Of a stretch of 64,000 nucleotides of DNA, positions 31,241 through 38,447 are shown one piece after another. The notes under the pieces are model-generated. The model worked only from the letters and a program-made list of their open reading frames with translations. It had not been told where the DNA came from and did not search any database. Source of the stretch: Mycolicibacterium goodii (GTDB taxonomy: Bacteria; Actinomycetota; Actinomycetes; Mycobacteriales; Mycobacteriaceae); assembly GCF_022370755.2 (NCBI RefSeq), contig NZ_CP092364.2, positions 6,448,001 to 6,512,000 of the forward strand, read 5' to 3'. Position numbers and translations under genes: made by a program. Position 1 is the first letter of the stretch; the number at the start of each line of letters is the position of its first letter.

Positions 31241-31893
31241 CGCACCTGCGTCCATCCGGCGTCGGCGGACGCGGTGGCCGCCGCCGGACCGGCCACACCG
31301 GCACCTGGTCGGCGCAACCGGCCGTCGAGATCGGCGATCCGACGGTATGCGGCTTCCGTGCCGGGCTGTTCACCATAGGTGACGTCGTTGAAAGTCGTCG
31401 CGGCAGAAGCCAGCTCGTTCGCCAGGGCCGGCAAGGCGGCTCCGGCGTCGCGCGCGAGCTCGGTGGCCGTCCGTCCCGGGACCGGGGTCAGAATCCCGGT
31501 CTCTTCGAGATGGCGGGCGACCGCACGCAACCGGTGCCGGATGGCCGCGGCCCAGTTACCTTGCGCGGCAAACTGTTCGGCAGTCGTCCGGTGTTCGTCC
31601 GCACTCAGCTCGACGCGGCCGAACAGCCCGTACTGCGCGGCGCGATCGGTGCGCATGGCGCGACGGGCGATGCGCACTGCCACGATGACCGCCACGACCA
31701 CCAGGATCGCCAGCACGCTGATCGTGAACCATCCACCCGGAACCGTCGATCCCTCATACGCCAGCCGGTACAACAGCTCGTCGACCCAGTCCAGGAACTG
31801 CTGAGTGGGCGACGATCTGGGATAGATCGGTTTGCTCAGCTCGTTCTGCGCAGCGTCGTGCGCGGCGTCTCTGTCGATTTCGATCGTCGTCAC
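31237..31893 (-). CDS. DUF4129 membrane protein (Rv3690-like)
   Basis: A 218-residue protein. One transmembrane helix lies at about residues 52-75 (WFTISVLAILVVVAVIVAVRIARRA). It carries the DUF4129 C-terminal pattern AIRHRLRAVARHLEETGILTPVPGRTATELARDAG, ending near FNDVTYGEQPGTEAAYRRI. In other bacteria this domain sits at the C terminus of transglutaminase-like membrane proteins of MoxR clusters. GTG at 31893 follows the previous stop by one base (TGAGGTG). Confidence 0.8.
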   Translation of the reverse strand: MTTIEIDRDAAHDAAQNELSKPIYPRSSPTQQFLDWVDELLYRLAYEGSTVPGGWFTISVLAILVVVAVIVAVRIARRAMRTDRAAQYGLFGRVELSADEHRTTAEQFAAQGNWAAAIRHRLRAVARHLEETGILTPVPGRTATELARDAGAALPALANELASAATTFNDVTYGEQPGTEAAYRRIADLDGRLRRPGAGVAGPAAATASADAGWTQVR

Positions 31894-31894
31894 C

Positions 31895-32977
31895 TCAGAA
31901 GTGCCGGACCAGCCACAGTTGATCGGTCGATGCTGACGGGCCCGCCGGGGCCGTGGAGGTGTACGCGCCGGTCTGCAACACCAGATCGAACGCCTCCGAC
32001 CGGATGCGCTGGTCGGTGTAGAGCAGCACGTCGACACCCGCGGCGAACGGCGCTGTGACGATCTGGCCGATCGTGCCACCGATCGCGACCAGGACCAGGC
32101 CGGTGATCGACATGCCCACGCCGTCGGGTGACATCGACATCAGCTGCCCGGCGATGCTGAACGGGGCTCCCACGGCGCCCGCGATCACCGAGGCCACCAG
32201 GCTCGCCAACAGCCAGATCCCCAGCACCCGCCAGAAGGCCGTCTTCACGAGCGCGAAAGACCGTGCGATGGCGGCGAACACGCTCAAGCGTTCCAACACG
32301 ATCAGGGCAGGTGCGAACAACAGGACCGTGAACCCGAACAGCGCCCCGAGCGCCGCGACCAGCACCAGCGGTGCGCCGACGACAAACGCCGCGACACCAC
32401 CGCCAACGGCCCCTGCCACAGCGATCAGGCCGACGACCATCACGACCACGGCGACCACCACGACGCCCTCCAACAGCGTCAGACCCACCAGCGCCAGGAA
32501 TCGGCCACGCAACCGTTCCCAGGCCTGCCCGATCGTCACCGTCCCACCGAAGATCGACCGTCCGATGATGACCGTGAGCATGCCCGTCAGCAACACCGAC
32601 GCGAGTTGTGTGACGAGCACACCGACCAGCGTCGCCCCGGAGAACCACGCCAGCGTCCCGGTCGACGGCGGTTCGCCCTGCACGCTGGTCCCCAGTCCGC
32701 CCAGCGCGGCCAGCGGACCGATCTGTGCCAGCAACGTCACGAGTTGGGCGACGATCACGACGATCGTGGTCAGCCCCAACGTGGCCCTCGGGTTCTTGCG
32801 GATATACGCCACCGCGCCGTTGAAGATGTCCGACAGGCTCAACGGCCGCAACGGGATGACGCCGGGCGTGAACCCCGGGAAACCGGGCGCCGGCGCGTAG
32901 ACCGGATGAACCGGATACGCCTGCGGCGGGTGGTACGGGGCGAACCCGCCGTCGGCACCTGGGGAGCGGAAGCTCAT
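31895..32977 (-). CDS. Multi-pass membrane protein of the glycerophosphoryl-diester-phosphodiesterase membrane-domain type (Rv3689-like)
   Basis: A 360-residue protein. A Pro/Tyr-rich cytoplasmic N terminus (YHPPQAYPVHPVYAPAPG) is followed by PLRPLSLSDIFNGAVAYIRKNPRATLG and about six hydrophobic segments, several with repeated Val/Ala (VVVVAVVVMVVGLIAVAGAVGGG). The family is annotated after the membrane part of GlpQ-like enzymes but has no catalytic domain. It is the first gene of the coupled operon ending at DUF58. ATG at 32977 was chosen over 32986. Confidence 0.75.
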   Translation of the reverse strand: MSFRSPGADGGFAPYHPPQAYPVHPVYAPAPGFPGFTPGVIPLRPLSLSDIFNGAVAYIRKNPRATLGLTTIVVIVAQLVTLLAQIGPLAALGGLGTSVQGEPPSTGTLAWFSGATLVGVLVTQLASVLLTGMLTVIIGRSIFGGTVTIGQAWERLRGRFLALVGLTLLEGVVVVAVVVMVVGLIAVAGAVGGGVAAFVVGAPLVLVAALGALFGFTVLLFAPALIVLERLSVFAAIARSFALVKTAFWRVLGIWLLASLVASVIAGAVGAPFSIAGQLMSMSPDGVGMSITGLVLVAIGGTIGQIVTAPFAAGVDVLLYTDQRIRSEAFDLVLQTGAYTSTAPAGPSASTDQLWLVRHF

Positions 32978-32993
32978 GGCTACCATCCTGTCC

Positions 32994-33725
32994 ATGACCG
33001 GTGGAATTGACAACGTGTCCCAGGCGGCGCGGCACGCCGGGTCCCCATCACAACCCACCGAGATCATCGTGCGCGGATCGTTCACGGTGTACGAACCGCC
33101 GCAACGGGGCATCGTGCACGCCACCGTGTCCTACGAGGGCCCCGCGATCGAACCGGTCTACGAGCGGACGGTCCGCGACCTCGACGCCGTCAAGGCGTCG
33201 ATCGAGCCGCTGCACAACCCCGACTCGGGCCCGATCACCTGGTGGTCCACGCAGCACCTGCGGACATGGGCGAACCGGCCGTGGAACAACGAGGGCAAAC
33301 AACTTCCGCTGGTGCACCACGCGAGCATCGGCATCCAGGTGAAGTTCAGCGACTTCACCGCGCTGTCGCGCTGGGTGGGCACGCACATCACCGAGACCGG
33401 CGGGTTCGCGATGTCGCGCATCGAATGGGCGCTGACCGACAAACACCGCGACGAGCTGATCGCCGACGTGCACACCAACGCCGTCCGCGATGCCGTCACG
33501 CGTGCACAGCGCTACGCCGACGCGTTGAACCTCGGCCCGGTGCGGCCGGTGACGATCGCCGACGCCGGCATGCTGGGCCTCGAGCAGGCGCAAGGACAGT
33601 ACGCGGCGCCGGCTGCGTTGCGGGCTGTGCCGTCCGGCGGGGCGCCCGAGGTGGAACTCGCACCCGCAGACATCAAGATCTCGGTATCGGTCGATGCCCG
33701 GTTTCACGCCGGGGGCCCGGCGTAA
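32994..33725 (+). CDS. SIMPL (DUF541) domain protein
   Basis: A 243-residue protein beginning MTGGIDNVSQAARHAG. The SIMPL pattern is visible: TEIIVRGSFTVYEPPQRGIVHATVSYEG near residue 25, a middle IQVKFSDFTALSRWV, and RDAVTRAQRYADALNLG before the C-terminal EVELAPADIKISVSVDARF strand. No signal peptide is seen. Function is unknown. ATG at 32994 is preferred to 32976, which overlaps the divergent gene. Its TAA stop forms part of the -10 box of the next gene. Confidence 0.78.
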   Translation: MTGGIDNVSQAARHAGSPSQPTEIIVRGSFTVYEPPQRGIVHATVSYEGPAIEPVYERTVRDLDAVKASIEPLHNPDSGPITWWSTQHLRTWANRPWNNEGKQLPLVHHASIGIQVKFSDFTALSRWVGTHITETGGFAMSRIEWALTDKHRDELIADVHTNAVRDAVTRAQRYADALNLGPVRPVTIADAGMLGLEQAQGQYAAPAALRAVPSGGAPEVELAPADIKISVSVDARFHAGGPA

Positions 33726-33728
33726 CTT
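33723..33728 (+). promoter_or_regulatory. -10 box overlapping a stop codon, leaderless promoter
   Basis: TAACTT fits TANNNT, includes the TAA stop of the SIMPL gene, and lies 6 bases before the ATG at 33735. There is no ribosome site. Confidence 0.5.
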
Positions 33729-33734
33729 GACCGT

Positions 33735-34199
33735 ATGGCCGAACTCAAGGACAGGCTGCGCGCCGATCTGACCGCAGCGATGAAATCTCAGGACAAGTTG
33801 CGCACGGCCACACTGCGGATGCTGCTCGCGGCCGTCCAGAAAGAGGAGGTTGCGGGCAAGGAATCCCGCGAGCTCTCCGACGCCGACGTGATCGCGGTGC
33901 TGGCCAGGGAATCTCGCAAACGCGGCGAAGCCGCCGAGATCTACACGCAGAACGGTCGCGGTGACCTCGCCGCCAACGAGCATGCCGAGGCACGCGTCAT
34001 CGACGACTACCTGCCGACGCCGCTGACCGAGGCCGAGATCGCCGATGTCGCCGACACCGCCATCGCCCAGGTGGCCGAGCAGATCGGGGAGCGGCCGGGC
34101 ATGCGCCAGATGGGGCAGGTGATGAAGGCCGCGACCGCGATCGCCGCGGGCAAGGCCGACGGTGCCCGGCTGTCGGCGGCGGTCAAGGCCCGGCTCTGA
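33735..34199 (+). CDS. GatB/YqeY domain protein (Rv3688c-like)
   Basis: A 154-residue YqeY protein. It has the N-terminal helical signature MAELKDRLRADLTAAMKSQDKLRTATLRMLLAAVQKEE. The C-terminal GMRQMGQVMKAATAIAAGKADGARLSAAVKARL is the GatB/YqeY tail that binds tRNA in amidotransferases. Free-standing versions have no proven role. It is likely translated from a leaderless mRNA and is cytoplasmic. Confidence 0.92.
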   Translation: MAELKDRLRADLTAAMKSQDKLRTATLRMLLAAVQKEEVAGKESRELSDADVIAVLARESRKRGEAAEIYTQNGRGDLAANEHAEARVIDDYLPTPLTEAEIADVADTAIAQVAEQIGERPGMRQMGQVMKAATAIAAGKADGARLSAAVKARL

Positions 34200-34206
34200 C
34201 GGGCCT

Positions 34207-34230
34207 GTTTGGGCTGTGCAGCGCTGGGTA
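34207..34230 (+). promoter_or_regulatory. SigF-type promoter of the manganese catalase
   Basis: GTTT (34207-34210), 15 bases, GGGTA (34226-34230). This is an exact match to the mycobacterial SigF consensus, 43 bases before the GTG start, directly after the YqeY stop. Confidence 0.8.
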
Positions 34231-34272
34231 CCCGCCAGCAATCTGCAATCGACAGCCCTGGAGGTACCCGCA

Positions 34273-35166
34273 GTGTTCATCCACAACAAAGATCTGCAAT
34301 TCGAGGTTCGGGTCAACGAGCCGGACCCGCGCTTCGCGACGCTGCTACAGGAACAGTTCGGCGGTGCCAACGGCGAGTTGAAAGCCGCCATGCAGTATTT
34401 CACCCAGGCCTTCGTGCTGCGTGAGAAGAACCCCAAGCTGTACGACCTGTTCATGGATATTGCGACAGAAGAGCTTTCGCACCTGGAAATGGTCGGCTCG
34501 ATGATCACGATGCTGCTCGACGGGCTCAACGACGATCTCAAGGTCGCCAACGAGCGGTGCGACTGGATGCCGGCCGTGGCCAGCCGTGACGGCAAGGACC
34601 AGATCATGCACAGCGTGTCGGTCATGCCGTTGTACTTCACGCTCACCGGGGGTGGCCCTGATGTGAAGGACTCGGCCGGAACGCCGTGGAGCGGCGCGTT
34701 CGTCAACGCCAACGGCGATCCGTCGGTGGACCTGCGGAGCAATCTGGCCGCTGAGTCACGCGCGAAGATCGTCTACGAATATCTCAAGCAGTTCACCGAC
34801 GACCCGGGCGTCCAGGACACGCTGACCTTCCTGATGACGCGTGAGGTCACGCACTTCCAGCAGTTCACCGCCGCGCTCAACGAGCTTCCGGTGAACTTCC
34901 CGCCCGGACAGCTTCCCGGCGACGACCGGTTCCAGAACGTCGCGTTCAACATGTCCAACGGTTCCGGCAGCGTACGCGGCCCGTGGAACGAGGGGCAGGG
35001 GCCGTGGCCCGGCGGCATGGAATGGGAGTACGTGGAAAAGCCCGAACAACAATGGCTCGGCGGCCAGACGCGAAAGAACCGCGGGGTGGAAGACAACCCA
35101 GAAGGTTCACCCGCTGTCCATGGTCACAAACCGTTCACGCATGAACAGCACACTGCCACAACGTAA
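34273..35166 (+). CDS. Manganese (non-haem) catalase
   Basis: A 297-residue ferritin-like dimanganese catalase. Metal ligands can be read in the four-helix bundle: the Glu of GGANGELKAAMQYFTQ, Glu and His of ATEELSHLEMVG, Glu of AAESRAKIVYEYL, and His of MTREVTHFQQF. The C-terminal tail wraps the neighbouring subunit in this family. GTG at 34273 follows TGGAGG at a normal distance. A consensus SigF promoter precedes it, so it should be induced in stationary phase and stress. It removes H2O2 without haem, backing up KatA. Confidence 0.93.
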   Translation: MFIHNKDLQFEVRVNEPDPRFATLLQEQFGGANGELKAAMQYFTQAFVLREKNPKLYDLFMDIATEELSHLEMVGSMITMLLDGLNDDLKVANERCDWMPAVASRDGKDQIMHSVSVMPLYFTLTGGGPDVKDSAGTPWSGAFVNANGDPSVDLRSNLAAESRAKIVYEYLKQFTDDPGVQDTLTFLMTREVTHFQQFTAALNELPVNFPPGQLPGDDRFQNVAFNMSNGSGSVRGPWNEGQGPWPGGMEWEYVEKPEQQWLGGQTRKNRGVEDNPEGSPAVHGHKPFTHEQHTATT

Positions 35167-35175
35167 TTGACGCTA

Positions 35176-35210
35176 ATCAGCGGCCGGTGCCCAGGGTGCC
35201 GGCCGCTGAT
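35176..35210. terminator. Bidirectional terminator
   Basis: ATCAGCGGCCGG (35176-35187) pairs with CCGGCCGCTGAT (35199-35210), 12 bp with an 11-base loop, between the convergent ends of the manganese catalase (35166) and the hemerythrin gene (35220). Confidence 0.8.
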
Positions 35211-35219
35211 CTGTGTTCG

Positions 35220-35801
35220 TCAGTGTTGCGGATCGGGCGGATTCTTCGATTCGCGGCCGGAGGCCGCGTCGCGGACGTGGTCGACGATGGCGGCGCCCAT
35301 GCCCATCGTCTTCTGCACCGCCGAGCTACCCGGGGTGTCCGGATGCGGGCGCGTCGGCGCGATCTTCTTGGAGGCTTCCAGCTTGGTGCCGAGCGTCTCC
35401 AGTTTGTCGCGGTCGACGGCCGCTTCGAGCTTGGGCCACACCACATCCTGCTCGAACGCGATGTGATCGCGGCTGAGCTTCACGAATTCGTCGAGGGCCT
35501 CGTGATAGTCCGGCTCACCGGGATTGCCGTCCTCAAGTCGTTGCAGCAGTTGCTTGCCGGCCTGCTCCTGCTCGATGGCCTTGTCGGCGAGCGCGTCACC
35601 GTCGTCGAGCGCCTCGCGCACGAGCGGCCAGAAATGCTGCTCCTCGATGGCCTCATGCTGGGATTCGGCGATGATCAGGTTCGTCACCATCGTGTCCAGG
35701 CCGCTTTCCCTGGCTCCGTGCCCGGTCGGTGCGCCGTCGAGCACCTCAAGCATGCCCAGCACGCTCTTGTGGTCCTGGCGCAGAAAAGTCAATGCATCCA
35801 T
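35220..35801 (-). CDS. Hemerythrin-like HHE domain protein
   Basis: A 193-residue cytoplasmic protein. The HHE cation-binding bundle shows ligand-type residues in FLRQDHKSVLGMLEVL, AESQHEAIEEQHFWPLV and LSRDHIAFEQDVVWPKL. The C-terminal ~50 residues are a polar tail. Hemerythrin-like proteins of mycobacteria bind a di-iron centre and affect H2O2 and nitric oxide tolerance; M. smegmatis has a SigF-controlled one at this locus, from memory. A SigF-type promoter lies upstream at 35856-35880. Confidence 0.88.
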   Translation of the reverse strand: MDALTFLRQDHKSVLGMLEVLDGAPTGHGARESGLDTMVTNLIIAESQHEAIEEQHFWPLVREALDDGDALADKAIEQEQAGKQLLQRLEDGNPGEPDYHEALDEFVKLSRDHIAFEQDVVWPKLEAAVDRDKLETLGTKLEASKKIAPTRPHPDTPGSSAVQKTMGMGAAIVDHVRDAASGRESKNPPDPQH

Positions 35802-35855
35802 GTTGCCTGCCTGTTGTGTCCCCGTGGGGTCTTTGTGGACTGAGGTGCTTGCGCA

Positions 35856-35880
35856 TACCCGTGCATCAGGTGTTCAAACA
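35856..35880 (-). promoter_or_regulatory. SigF-type promoter of the hemerythrin gene
   Basis: On the minus strand GTTT (35879-35876), 15 bases, then GGGTA (35860-35856), 55 bases before the ATG at 35801. It has the same spacing and boxes as the promoter at 34207. Confidence 0.78.
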
Positions 35881-35890
35881 GGCCGCGAAC

Positions 35891-35916
35891 GGATTGGAAG
35901 CGGGGCTTACCGGGTA
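35891..35916 (+). promoter_or_regulatory. Weak SigF-like promoter of the 48-residue gene
   Basis: GGATT (35891-35895; consensus GGTTT), 16 bases, GGGTA (35912-35916), only 11 bases before the ATG at 35928. A start there would make the mRNA leaderless or nearly so. Confidence 0.4.
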
Positions 35917-35927
35917 GTTCTGCTGAC

Positions 35928-36074
35928 ATGCCGCGAGGTCACGGAATCTACGACGAAGAGCACCGCGACGACGACGCGGGCCGCCCGCCGGAAAGCGGAA
36001 AGCCCAAGCGGGTGCCGCAGGACACGCCCGACGTCGACACACCCGACGAGAACACGCAGGAACCGCCGGATTGA
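35928..36074 (+). CDS. Small acidic hydrophilic protein (48 aa)
   Basis: It reads MPRGHGIYDEEHRDDDAGRP at the start and ends QEPPD. It is rich in Asp, Glu and Pro with no hydrophobic segment, so it is probably disordered. No ribosome site is seen, but a SigF-like promoter sits immediately upstream. It is divergent from the hemerythrin gene, and M. smegmatis carries a comparable short stress-induced gene there as far as I recall. It may be a stress protein of the SigF regulon. It is too short for motif assignment. Confidence 0.6.
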   Translation: MPRGHGIYDEEHRDDDAGRPPESGKPKRVPQDTPDVDTPDENTQEPPD

Positions 36075-36077
36075 GTG

Positions 36078-36740
36078 TCATTCGGCGTCGCGGCCGACCC
36101 GGCTCCGACGGTAGGCGACGCGGCGTACGTCGGCCAGCCAGTCCGGCGTCAACGACACCCCAGCCGTGGTGTTGAGCACCGGATCGAACGCGACATCTTC
36201 ACCGGCGGCGGCCGGGGTGTGCAGAGACAGGCGTGCGAGCGGGCGGAACCCCGACCCCATGGGTGCCTGCTCGATGTCGAAATCGACACTGCTGCTTCGG
36301 ATTTGCTCAGAGATCCGGTCGAGTGAGAGCCCCGGCCCGTCGATCGGCGTCGTCAGGCGTGCACGCAACCACCACAGGCTTCCGTTGAACTTCAGGGGCA
36401 TGAGGCTCGAGAAGGTGACGTCGGTCCACGACGTGGCGGGCCACAGGGCCAACCGGTTACCGGTCAGCGTCGACGCGAGCAGGACGTCCCACAGAATGCC
36501 GGGAATGTCCGGTCCCATGCGCCACGCCAGACCCGCGATGTCGGGTACGGAACCGGGCGAGCCGATTCCTTTCGAGATGCGGCCCACGACATCGCCCGTG
36601 CGCACCGGCAGACCTTCGCCGATGGGGGCGGTGCGATCAAGGGTGCCGTGGGCGAGGACGCCCGACGGGTGGAAGAGTCGCCGGTGCCGTAGGGCGGAAC
36701 CGATCTGGATCGGAACGGCGGCTACATCGGAGAGCTTCAT
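36078..36740 (-). CDS. Conserved protein of unknown function (phosphodiesterase-like annotation possible)
   Basis: A 220-residue protein from ATG 36740 (MKLSDVAAVPIQIGSALRHR); an ATG 11 codons earlier is possible. Visible are HPSGVLAHGTLDRTAP near residue 25, LASTLTGNRLALWPATSWTDVTFSSLMPLKFNGSLWWLRARL in the middle, and a final VSLTPDWLADVRRVAYRRSR. No known catalytic motif was recognised. It is convergent with the 48-residue gene (4 bases between) and follows a 68-residue gene on the same strand. Confidence 0.65.
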   Translation of the reverse strand: MKLSDVAAVPIQIGSALRHRRLFHPSGVLAHGTLDRTAPIGEGLPVRTGDVVGRISKGIGSPGSVPDIAGLAWRMGPDIPGILWDVLLASTLTGNRLALWPATSWTDVTFSSLMPLKFNGSLWWLRARLTTPIDGPGLSLDRISEQIRSSSVDFDIEQAPMGSGFRPLARLSLHTPAAAGEDVAFDPVLNTTAGVSLTPDWLADVRRVAYRRSRVGRDAE

Positions 36741-36779
36741 CGCCACGGACTGCCCGCCGTGGCGGCATCGCAAACGCCG

Positions 36780-36986
36780 TCAGGCGTGCGCCATCTCGCC
36801 GCTGAGTTCGGAGGTCACGCGACGTTCCACCAGAAGCGGGATGAAGTCGCGGATCGTGCTGCCGTCGAAGCGGTGACGAGCGGTCTCCACGGCATCGGAG
36901 ACGCGCCGGGGCGGGACGGCAGTGAAACGTTTCACCAGGCGATCTTCAACATCCGCGATCAACTCGTCCTCGGATTTCCTTGTCAC
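36780..36986 (-). CDS. Small three-helix-bundle protein (68 aa)
   Basis: It reads MTRKSEDELIADVEDRLVKR, then FTAVPPRRVSDAVETARHRFDGSTIRDFIPLLVERRVTSEL. This layout of three short helices, with a PxxVxxxVxxA pattern and a final FIPLLVER, matches the small three-helix bundle dimerisation domain proteins of actinobacteria. It is often fused to or placed near regulators. It is upstream of, and on the same strand as, the 36078-36740 gene, and likely co-transcribed with it. Confidence 0.7.
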   Translation of the reverse strand: MTRKSEDELIADVEDRLVKRFTAVPPRRVSDAVETARHRFDGSTIRDFIPLLVERRVTSELSGEMAHA

Positions 36987-37032
36987 GATTCCATTCTGTG
37001 ACCTGCACGTTTACGTAGCAACGCGAGAAATC

Positions 37033-37920
37033 TCACAGAGTTGACACTCGTCGAGAACTGTCGATGCGCCACAGCGCCTCCTGGCTGACACTCGCGATCA
37101 GAACACCCGATTCGTCGAGCAGCGAACCCGTGGTCAGGCCGCGCGAATCGTTGTGGTTGGCCGCCCGCAATTCGTAGCGGTGCCAGACCTCCGGCCGGAA
37201 CGGGCGGTGGAACCAGATCGAGTGATCGAGGCTCGTCGCGAACCCCAGATCCGGCCGCAGCCGGATCGTCGGCGGCAGCGCGGTGGGCACCGGACCGAGA
37301 TCGGACATGAATGTCAACGTGCACGCCCGCACCAACGGGTCATCCTCGACCGGTTCGCGCGTGCGGATCCAGAACGGCGGCACCGCGAACTCCGAATCGT
37401 CCACGGCCCGGGTGCGCACGTCGAACATGTCACCGAAGTCGATCTGTGGGTTCTTCGGGACCGCGGCATCGAATTCCAGCATCGGCGCCGTCGCGGGTTG
37501 CCAGTCGGCACCCGGTTCGGGTGCGTGGAACGACGCGATCATCTCCAGGATCACCTTGCCGTCCTGGCTGGCGCTGACCTGGCGCGTCGCGAACGCACGG
37601 CCGTCGCGGATACGCGTCACGCGGAACTCGACGTCGGTGTCGTACCTGCCGCCGCGGACGAAGTAGAGGTGCAGTGACTGCGGGATCTTGTCGCCGTCGA
37701 CCGTCGCGCCGGCGGCACCCAACGACTGCGCGGCGATCAGGCCGCCGAACAGGCGCTCGACGGTGTTGGGCGCGGGCTCACGGATGCAGAAGACGTCACC
37801 GTCGCGGTCGAATGCCAGCAGGCTCTTGATCCAACTCGGCGCGCTCACCCGGCTGACGCTACCGACCGCTTGGTTGAGACCTCCGTCACGCCCGTTGCTG
37901 GAAGAATCGCTCCCCGTCAT
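37033..37920 (-). CDS. Acyl-CoA thioesterase (TesB-like double hotdog)
   Basis: A 295-residue protein. Two hotdog halves are recognisable. The first contains RLFGGLIAAQSLGAAGATV and SLHLYFVRGGRYDTDVEFRVTRIRDGRAFATRQVSASQDGKVI. The second contains LGFATSLDHSIWFHRPFRPEVWHRYELRAANHNDSRGLTTGSLLDESGVLIASVSQEAL. This matches acyl-CoA thioesterase II, with the Asp of SLDHS and the Gln of SVSQE in the usual catalytic positions. It hydrolyses acyl-CoA in lipid metabolism. Its start overlaps the end of the SRPBCC gene by 35 bases. Confidence 0.88.
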   Translation of the reverse strand: MTGSDSSSNGRDGGLNQAVGSVSRVSAPSWIKSLLAFDRDGDVFCIREPAPNTVERLFGGLIAAQSLGAAGATVDGDKIPQSLHLYFVRGGRYDTDVEFRVTRIRDGRAFATRQVSASQDGKVILEMIASFHAPEPGADWQPATAPMLEFDAAVPKNPQIDFGDMFDVRTRAVDDSEFAVPPFWIRTREPVEDDPLVRACTLTFMSDLGPVPTALPPTIRLRPDLGFATSLDHSIWFHRPFRPEVWHRYELRAANHNDSRGLTTGSLLDESGVLIASVSQEALWRIDSSRRVSTL

Positions 37921-38383
37921 CGGCCAACCTGCCGAACGCCGCCTTGAGCACCGGTGCGAGCGCCTTGAACGGCACGGCCAACGCGGGCTTGGCCTCGATC
38001 GCGACGGTCCACGTGAAGTGTGTGCACCCTTCACCTGCGGGCTCCAGCAGATAGTCCTCGGCGAACCGGCGCAGCGACGGCACGCTCGCATGGTCGACGT
38101 AGAACGAGTAGCGCACCCCCTCTTCCCAGCGGAAGAACGTCTCGTGCACCCGCACGAGGCCCGGTGCGAGTGCGACCTCTCGCGTCGTACCCCCGCCGAA
38201 CGGGCGTGGTGACAACCAGTCGACGCTCTTCACCGAGGCACCCCAGGCGGCGAGGGATTCGTCCGAGGTCAGCGACGCCCACACCTGTTCCGGCGGTGCG
38301 GCGAACCGCTTGCGGTAGGTGAAAACGTGCGGCGCGGAACCGAAGAACGCGTCATCCGCGGAGTCCAGTGCGAACCGAGGCAT
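37886..38383 (-). CDS. SRPBCC-family protein
   Basis: A 165-residue polyketide-cyclase/START-like protein. Its central pattern YRKRFAAPPEQVWASLTSDESLAAWGASVKSVDWLSPRPFGGGTTREVAL and a C-terminal amphipathic helix (FKALAPVLKAAFGRLADDGERFFQQRA) fit the fold. It makes a hydrophobic cavity, and the ligand is unknown. The ATG at 38383 (MPRFALDSAD) was chosen over 38449, which would overlap the divergent kinase gene. It is coupled to the downstream thioesterase gene, hinting at a lipid role. Confidence 0.78.
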   Translation of the reverse strand: MPRFALDSADDAFFGSAPHVFTYRKRFAAPPEQVWASLTSDESLAAWGASVKSVDWLSPRPFGGGTTREVALAPGLVRVHETFFRWEEGVRYSFYVDHASVPSLRRFAEDYLLEPAGEGCTHFTWTVAIEAKPALAVPFKALAPVLKAAFGRLADDGERFFQQRA

Positions 38384-38447
38384 GAGCCGAGCATGCCTGC
38401 CGGGGCGCGGGCGTGCACCGTTTCGGCGCTGTGCGATAGTCCGGTGC

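Noticed and set aside
35817..35850. Second promoter or small ORF between hemerythrin start and its SigF box
   Set aside because: Only the 5' leader of the hemerythrin gene is seen; no start codon with ribosome site and no dyad.
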